From positions 4,092,001-4,156,000 of the forward strand of contig JAGYXB010000825.1 in assembly GCA_022495005.1 (NCBI GenBank): a DNA stretch of 64,000 nt, in the 5' to 3' direction. Position numbers and translations under genes: made by a program. The notes under the pieces were generated by a model. That model was not told the DNA's origin and made no database searches. It saw only the letters and a list, made by a program, of their open reading frames with translations. Below, piece by piece: positions 59,338-64,000 of this stretch (the first letter of the stretch is position 1; each line of letters opens with the position of its first letter). The stretch comes from Rhyacophila brunnea (Eukaryota > Arthropoda > Insecta > Trichoptera > Rhyacophilidae).

Positions 59338-60240
59338 ATGGTGGAAGAAAGGGCACTCCTTACTTCCAGATGGCGGCCTTCGACTCTAAAAACTTACAAA
59401 CCAGCTTGGAACAAATGGAAGACAGTGACATGGTGTAACATGAACCTAATGGATCATAATAGCCCTCAACCAATGGAATTGGCCAGATACCTAGGCTCCT
59501 TGCACAACACGGAGGGTTTGTCGTACAACACCATCCTGGTGCATAAGTCAGCTATAGCCACATTTTGCAAACCGATTATCATTGTAGATATCAGCATCAA
59601 CGTAGTAGTACAACACAATATTATGGTAAAGGCAATTTCGGTACATAAAACCAAACCCGTCAAACCACCGGTTTGGGATCCAGGACGAGTGGTAGATCAT
59701 TTTAGGAAAACAACACCGATGGAGTACAACCTATTCGAAACGTCTCGCAGGACAGCTACTCGGCTGCTTCTCGCATCGGGACGAAGGGTTCATGACCTCA
59801 CACTACTCAGTAATAGTAGACAATGGATTAGTGGATAAAGGTGACCACATATGGTTAATGTTTGGCGCAAAGACAGATACCGCCAAGCATCATCAATCGG
59901 AATGGAAGCTAAGCGCTTCCACGTGTCAAAACATCGTCCCAGTATTCTGGTTACGGAAACTCGTCTGCGTGTCAAACCCAAGGAGAGAGAAGGTGGGGGT
60001 ATTTCGGAATTATTTACATCTTCAAGAAAACCACCAAAACCAGCCACCAGGACAGTTATAGGGAATTGGATAAGGTCAGTATTGTTCGAAGCAGGAGTAT
60101 AAGAACCACCAGGCAGTGCCCGCTCAGTGGTGGCTTCCTTAAACTGTAAATATACCCAATAGATAATAAATCTTAAAGAGAGGTAACTGGCGTAGTGGGT
60201 CGACATTTTACGACAACTACCAGAGAACGATGGACAAACC
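59338..60240 (+). pseudogene. DIRS tyrosine recombinase
   Basis: An SAM-like N-terminal domain is visible from 59374: SRWRPSTLKTYKPAWNKWKT, then ELARYLGSLHNTEGLSYNTI and HKSAIATF. The catalytic domain starts with TATRLLLASGRRVHDLTLLS (Arg box). It continues in other frames with 'PGSARSVVAS' (the H/R-box region, 60105-60140) and 'NWRSGSTFYDNYQRT' (nucleophile Tyr region, about 60187-60231). The Arg and Tyr boxes are recognisable, but stops separate them. Confidence 0.8.
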
Positions 60241-60385
60241 ACCATCAGAAGGGGAAAAGAACCCATTAACTTCTTTATTCAACCCTATACATTGAACGTC
60301 ACGATGGGTTATACCTCGTCAATGAATCATTGTCACATACCTACAGGAATTTGGCATACCCAACACCAGGTGATAACAAACAGAT

Positions 60386-60425
60386 ATCTCAAGGACTTCA
60401 AAGTCAAATTAGAATAATGAAATGA
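60386..60425 (-). repeat. DIRS internal complementary region
   Basis: 'atctcaaggacttcaaagtc' and the following 'aaattagaataatg' are complementary to the outer edge of the left inverted repeat and its flank (about 55710-55749). This is the arrangement used in the DIRS1 rolling-circle replication model. Confidence 0.7.
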
Positions 60426-60499
60426 GTTTTACCTACCAATAAAACTCTTATTATTCATGTTGACTTTGAAGTCCAGGTAACTTCTACCTGGTTCCTTGA

Positions 60500-60680
60500 G
60501 CCATATCATAATGAAGACAAAGGGGTCCCAAACTCCCTACATAAAAAAGGGACGTGCCGGTATGACCAGTTAATAATAAGGGTGGAATGACCAACGACAG
60601 AAAAAGGAAAATAAATTAGTAGAATATAACCTCACGCGAAGAAGGAAGAGCAACCCCTATCTCAAGGACTTCAAAGTCAA
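60500..60680 (-). repeat. DIRS right inverted terminal repeat
   Basis: Reverse complement of 55727-55910, ending 'ctcaaggacttcaaagtcaa' at 60680. Confidence 0.88.
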
Positions 60681-60899
60681 CGTGAATAATAAGAGTTTTA
60701 TTTGTAGGTAAAACTCCTTTGATTATTTCCAGTTCCATGAGGTAGACCTTTTGTTGGTGAATTTTTAATGCAAAAAATAAATATGTAAGCAAAAAAGTAT
60801 TTTTTTGCAAAATTGTAATATTTTGGACGTACTAGGTACCTATACCTTTTTAATATTATACATTGTACGCGGGACAAAATTATAGTTCAAAATACTATA

Positions 60900-61450
60900 A
60901 TGCCGGCGCTCCATTGGCACGCAAGTCAGACGATTTACAGTCTTCGGACTTTTTTTTCGCGTGGAGCACCCCAGGTCTGCGGACTTTTTAATCCGCAGAC
61001 CAGGCTCGTTGGATTTCAAACATGTTTGATATTTTACCTCCGAGTTGCCAGACTTCGTCCGTCGATCGCAATGCAAATTTGATTTGACATTAATACGCAA
61101 TCATTAGGACCGCAAAAAAATCTGTAATTGTTTTAAACATTTTCATTGATTTATTTGTTAATTTACACATTATAAAATGAGAGATTTACCAATTATTTTT
61201 TTATTTTTATTTATGAAATTCATAAAAGAAAACGTAAATCTTGTGTTGTTTTCACTGCTATATTATTTTACGCAAGTCTACATATAAATAACACAAAATT
61301 ATAGGGTTATCAGAAGACATTACGATAATCGCAATTTTTGACTTTTGACAGCTCGACTTTTTTATTCGTTCATTGATCAGTAGCAGGGCATAGACAAATC
61401 GGACGATTTATTGTCCTCGGACTTTTGGCTCGCCAATGGAGCGCTGGCAT
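60900..61450. mobile_element. Tc1/mariner-type MITE (TA duplication)
   Basis: Inverted ends atgccggcgctccattggc and gccaatggagcgctggcat match at 18 of 19 positions. TA lies immediately outside each (60898-60899 and 61451-61452). Inner 'gtctgcggac' and 'cagacgatttacagtcttcg' words recur in inverted form near 61400-61430. No coding capacity. Confidence 0.8.
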
Positions 61451-61464
61451 TAAGCGTCAATGAC

Positions 61465-61810
61465 ATTGACCTACTTTACGAGCTGCTTGTTGGCGAATTT
61501 ACAATCTGCCTTTAAAGTCGCCCAGTGTCATCATAGAACAAGCTAACAAGCAGATTGTAAACAATCTACCGAGAAAAGTTGAAAGCCGGTCAACTTTACA
61601 CGCTACACGCCGGCGTGTGGGCCTACTGCGTTTGCGCAGTAAAGCGTAGTAGCGACTTCCTGGTAAAAAACGCACTGCGTTCTGTCAAAATAGTCGCTAG
61701 CTTGTTGGCTTCTCAGCGAATGGAAAGTTTTGTGTGTCATTATCAAAATCGCAGTAGCTGAAACCCCCGCTTTTAAATTCGCCAACAAACAGCTCGTAAA
61801 GTAGCTCAAT
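61465..61810. mobile_element. MITE with ~36-bp imperfect TIRs
   Basis: The arms 'ctactttacgagctgcttgt' + 'tggcgaattt' and 'aaattcgccaacaaacagct' + 'cgtaaagtag' are complementary with one mismatch, and complementarity extends a few bases outward. The element starts 12 bp after the previous MITE and ends 145 bp before the ZNF593-like ATG. Confidence 0.75.
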
Positions 61811-61954
61811 GGACGCATTATTATGGTACGGTTGGCAACAGTCATGGACTAAATCGAACAGTGGATTTTTACCAGGCAACACTGTTTATATTATCTATGA
61901 CACTGATGACACTCTTCACACCAAGTCTATGGTTCACACTGTCCTAGAATCAAA
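61811..61954 (+). promoter_or_regulatory. presumed promoter/5' UTR of the ZNF593-like gene
   Basis: Only 144 bases separate the MITE from the start codon, so the core promoter lies here, inside the MITE or beyond it. No TATA box is evident. Confidence 0.35.
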
Positions 61955-62066
61955 ATGACATATAAACGCAAAAAGTATCATTTCGGTGACACGCACCTCA
62001 AAAAACGGTGGAGGTTGAAAAATAGGAAGAAGGATTTGGACGAAATTAACGAGGATATCAAAGAAG
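61955..62066 (+). CDS. ZNF593: first exon of a ZNF593/Bud20-like zinc-finger protein (partial)
   Basis: The ATG at 61955 opens 37 codons starting MTYKRKKYHFGDTHLKKRWR and continuing with KNRKKDLDEINEDIKE. It ends in phase 1 at a consensus donor (AAGAAG followed by GTACGT, 62067-62072). The pattern 'YKRKK.H.GDTHL.KRWR..NRK.DLDEI' is the N-terminus of the insect ZNF593 homologues. ZNF593/Bud20 is a small C2H2 protein that rides pre-60S subunits from nucleus to cytoplasm (family knowledge). The downstream exon with the zinc finger was not found before the window's end, so the gene is partial here. Confidence 0.85.
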
Positions 62067-62959
62067 GTACGTGGACGTATAAACCTATCACTTTTTGACG
62101 CCATGTCGTGGATAGATTATCGTCTCCATGCTGGTTTTCATAACATAACCTACAAAATCACAGATTATTTACGTCATCCAGAATTATTATGTTTTTCGTA
62201 TTTACTCCAATAACATCTTCGAGGTGTTCTTAACTCTCCCAGAATTCTAAATTTGAATCTAGATGTTGGACAGATTTTCCCGCGAATGCCAGATGTCATT
62301 ATGTTTACATTTATGGCTGATAATTTACTAAAATTTATGTACTTCATGTCTTTTAAAAAACTGGTTTCCCCATAATTTATCCATTTATTCTGTTATAACA
62401 TTCTATTTAATCATTCTTTATACAATACAATATCAATATCGGTGCATGGTATCGAAAATCAAGAATGTTTAGGATAGTCCTTTTAAAGCTTGATTTGTCG
62501 CTAACAGTGAACTTGAGGTTAGCACGTAATGTTTCTGATTGGTTCGAATCTCACTATAGGATAAATAGGACATGATTTCAACTAGTAAACAAACAGTTAT
62601 AGTAGGTATTCTGAGAGAGTATTAACTCATTTAGTGCTAACACCGTGACTGGCGCGTTTGGAGTACTTGTTATTTAAATGTGGTAATTAAAAGTTCAGCA
62701 GTGATTGTGTTAAGATCCAATCTTTTACAAGCCACACAAAGTATGTTTTGACTGATGAAGTTATCGGTGTTTTTGTAGAATTGTATGAATTTCTACCTCC
62801 AGAAAGCTTACCACTCGCAAATTATTTCGAAGATACTTACATTGGAAGACCACAGTGCCATAGACTACGGCAACAACCTTCAGCCATTAATATGTGAAAT
62901 ATGTATCATGTATGATTTACAAACAACAAATAATTTATATAATGTTTTGAGGCTTTTGC

Positions 62960-63060
62960 GGTTGTTTTTTATCATAGTAGATTTTTGGGTTTCCACCGTG
63001 TGTCCTTCCTTCGTTATTCGACGTTTCGGGCTCGTTGCAGTGGCCATTATCAAGAGATGA
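62960..63060 (-). repeat. LINE/SINE 3'-end fragment
   Basis: The minus strand reads 'ccactgcaacgagcccgaaa' 'cgtcgaataacg' and 'cacacggtggaaacccaaaa' 'atcta'. This resembles the '..GAAACGTCG...AAACCC.AAAATCT' tail of common insect non-LTR retroelements. No coding part remains. Confidence 0.5.
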
Positions 63061-63213
63061 TATGTTTTATGATGAAAATGTAGTGTAGGTATGTGAATGT
63101 AAACGTTGCTCTAAGAATGTCAAAAGGAATCCGATTAGCTAAAAGCAAACATTGCTCAGAGTAATCTGTCAATCGTTACGACCTGGGATACCGGCTCGAA
63201 TATTGAATTTTGC

Positions 63214-63382
63214 GGTACTGTTCGGTTATCAGGAATACAGCGGAAAACACATTTTGAAAATACCCGATATACTGGATTATTTGTTAGTTTGGGTTAGGTT
63301 AGGTTAACCTAACAAATAATCCAGTTTATCGACTATTTTAAAAATGTGTTTTCCGCTGTATTCCTGATAACCGAACAATACC
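63214..63382. mobile_element. palindromic MITE with TTAGG-like apex
   Basis: The arms 'ggtactgttcggttatcagg' + 'aatacagcggaaaacacatt' and their reverse complement form a 169-bp hairpin. The apex is 'gggttaggttaggttaacct', so telomere-like units sit at the turn. No coding capacity. Confidence 0.85.
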
Positions 63383-64000
63383 GATTTTGCTCATAGTGCC
63401 GGAAGCCATGACGTTTTTAACCGTAATCCATCATCCCTATTAATATTTTCAGGGTTTCTATGGATTTCAATGGCCTCCTTTACCACAAATCGTGCGAAAT
63501 ATCCCTTCTTTTTAAAATGAAACTTGCTGATACCTACATTTTAGGGGGCCTCCAAAACCAGCATTTGGCGATCAAATAAGCAGAGTTAGCAACATCTTTA
63601 GTACTAAGGTTTATATATGTATAAATTAGTTTTAAGAACTGTAACGAAAAATTACCTACCGGCAGGCAGTTCTTGCCATTGTGCGCTACCATCGCCTAAG
63701 AGGTTCCAAACACATTGTCATTTAGATTCGGTCTCTTATCGGGTACGCCACGTTTTATCGTTATCTGGTCTATATTTATTCAGATGACAAAATATTGTAA
63801 ACCCATACCTTTGTTATTCAAATAAACTTTTGATTATTGGAACCCGCTATACCACATCCTTATGAGAAACAGATGCTGGCTCAGGGTTTCTTCATTCTAC
63901 AGACATATCATAGTGTAATCAATAAAAATATATTTGTCAACCACAATCATTTTATATCGAGTAAATAATTTAAAATTTTCAGGTCTAGTATCAGTGTAAT

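Larger units (their letters stand above)
55727..60680 (+). mobile_element. DIRS-type tyrosine-recombinase retrotransposon (decayed)
   Basis: Inverted terminal repeats of ~180 bp (55727-55910 and 60500-60680) bound a gag-like region, RT, RNase H and a tyrosine recombinase on the plus strand, in that order. A segment at 60386-60425 is complementary to the outer left end, as expected of the internal complementary region of DIRS1-type elements. No integrase, protease or LTRs are seen. Many frameshifts and stops show the copy is dead. Confidence 0.88.
62067..64000 (+). other. presumed first intron of the ZNF593-like gene
   Basis: Starts with GTACGT. No zinc-finger exon is visible to 64000. It contains a LINE/SINE scrap at 62960-63060 and a palindromic MITE at 63214-63382. 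Confidence 0.5.

Overview
The window is nuclear DNA from an arthropod, almost certainly an insect. It is AT-rich and gene-poor, has eukaryotic splice signals, and contains no operons or Shine-Dalgarno sites. Several short runs of the insect-type telomere word (CCTAA/TTAGG) are scattered through it, and the transposon and SINE content is typical of insects. The frequent 'taggtaggtacctac' and 'ataatattataat' words are common in Hemiptera and Lepidoptera, but I cannot choose an order from sequence alone.

Four protein-coding loci are supported. At 11.7-12.4 kb (+) there is an uninterrupted TP53RK/Bud32 kinase of the KEOPS complex. At 21.3-23.2 kb (+) there is a full-length, uninterrupted WDR70. 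At 16.6-18.2 kb (-) there is an intact 509-codon Tc1/mariner-like (DDE_3) protein in which two of the three catalytic acids are glycine, so it looks like a domesticated, catalytically dead transposase. At 61.95-62.07 kb (+) is the first coding exon of a ZNF593/Bud20-like ribosome-biogenesis protein, ending at a GTACGT donor, with the rest apparently beyond the window. A fifth, weaker candidate is an 18-codon first exon at 8.99-8.94 kb (-), next to a CpG-rich promoter-like stretch.

Everything else recognisable is mobile DNA. hAT-type elements with 8-bp target duplications lie at 2.1, 18.8, 30.1, 34.9, 36.8 and 40.9 kb; four of them keep a scrap of transposase C-terminus. A 1.8-kb foldback element with 9-bp target duplications fills 42.6-44.4 kb. 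A piggyBac-type TTAA element at 51.4-54.4 kb carries a nested element whose core has expanded into a 15-copy minisatellite. A decayed DIRS-type tyrosine-recombinase retrotransposon with inverted terminal repeats spans 55.7-60.7 kb. A jockey-like LINE at 32.5-33.4 kb is split by a hairpin MITE. There are also RTE-like LINE scraps, tRNA-headed SINEs and several palindromic MITEs.

The genes are unrelated housekeeping loci (tRNA modification, WD40 scaffold, 60S maturation) and do not form a pathway cluster. The main interest is the dead-DDE gene, the foldback element, the nested piggyBac/minisatellite and the MITE build-up just upstream of the ZNF593-like gene.
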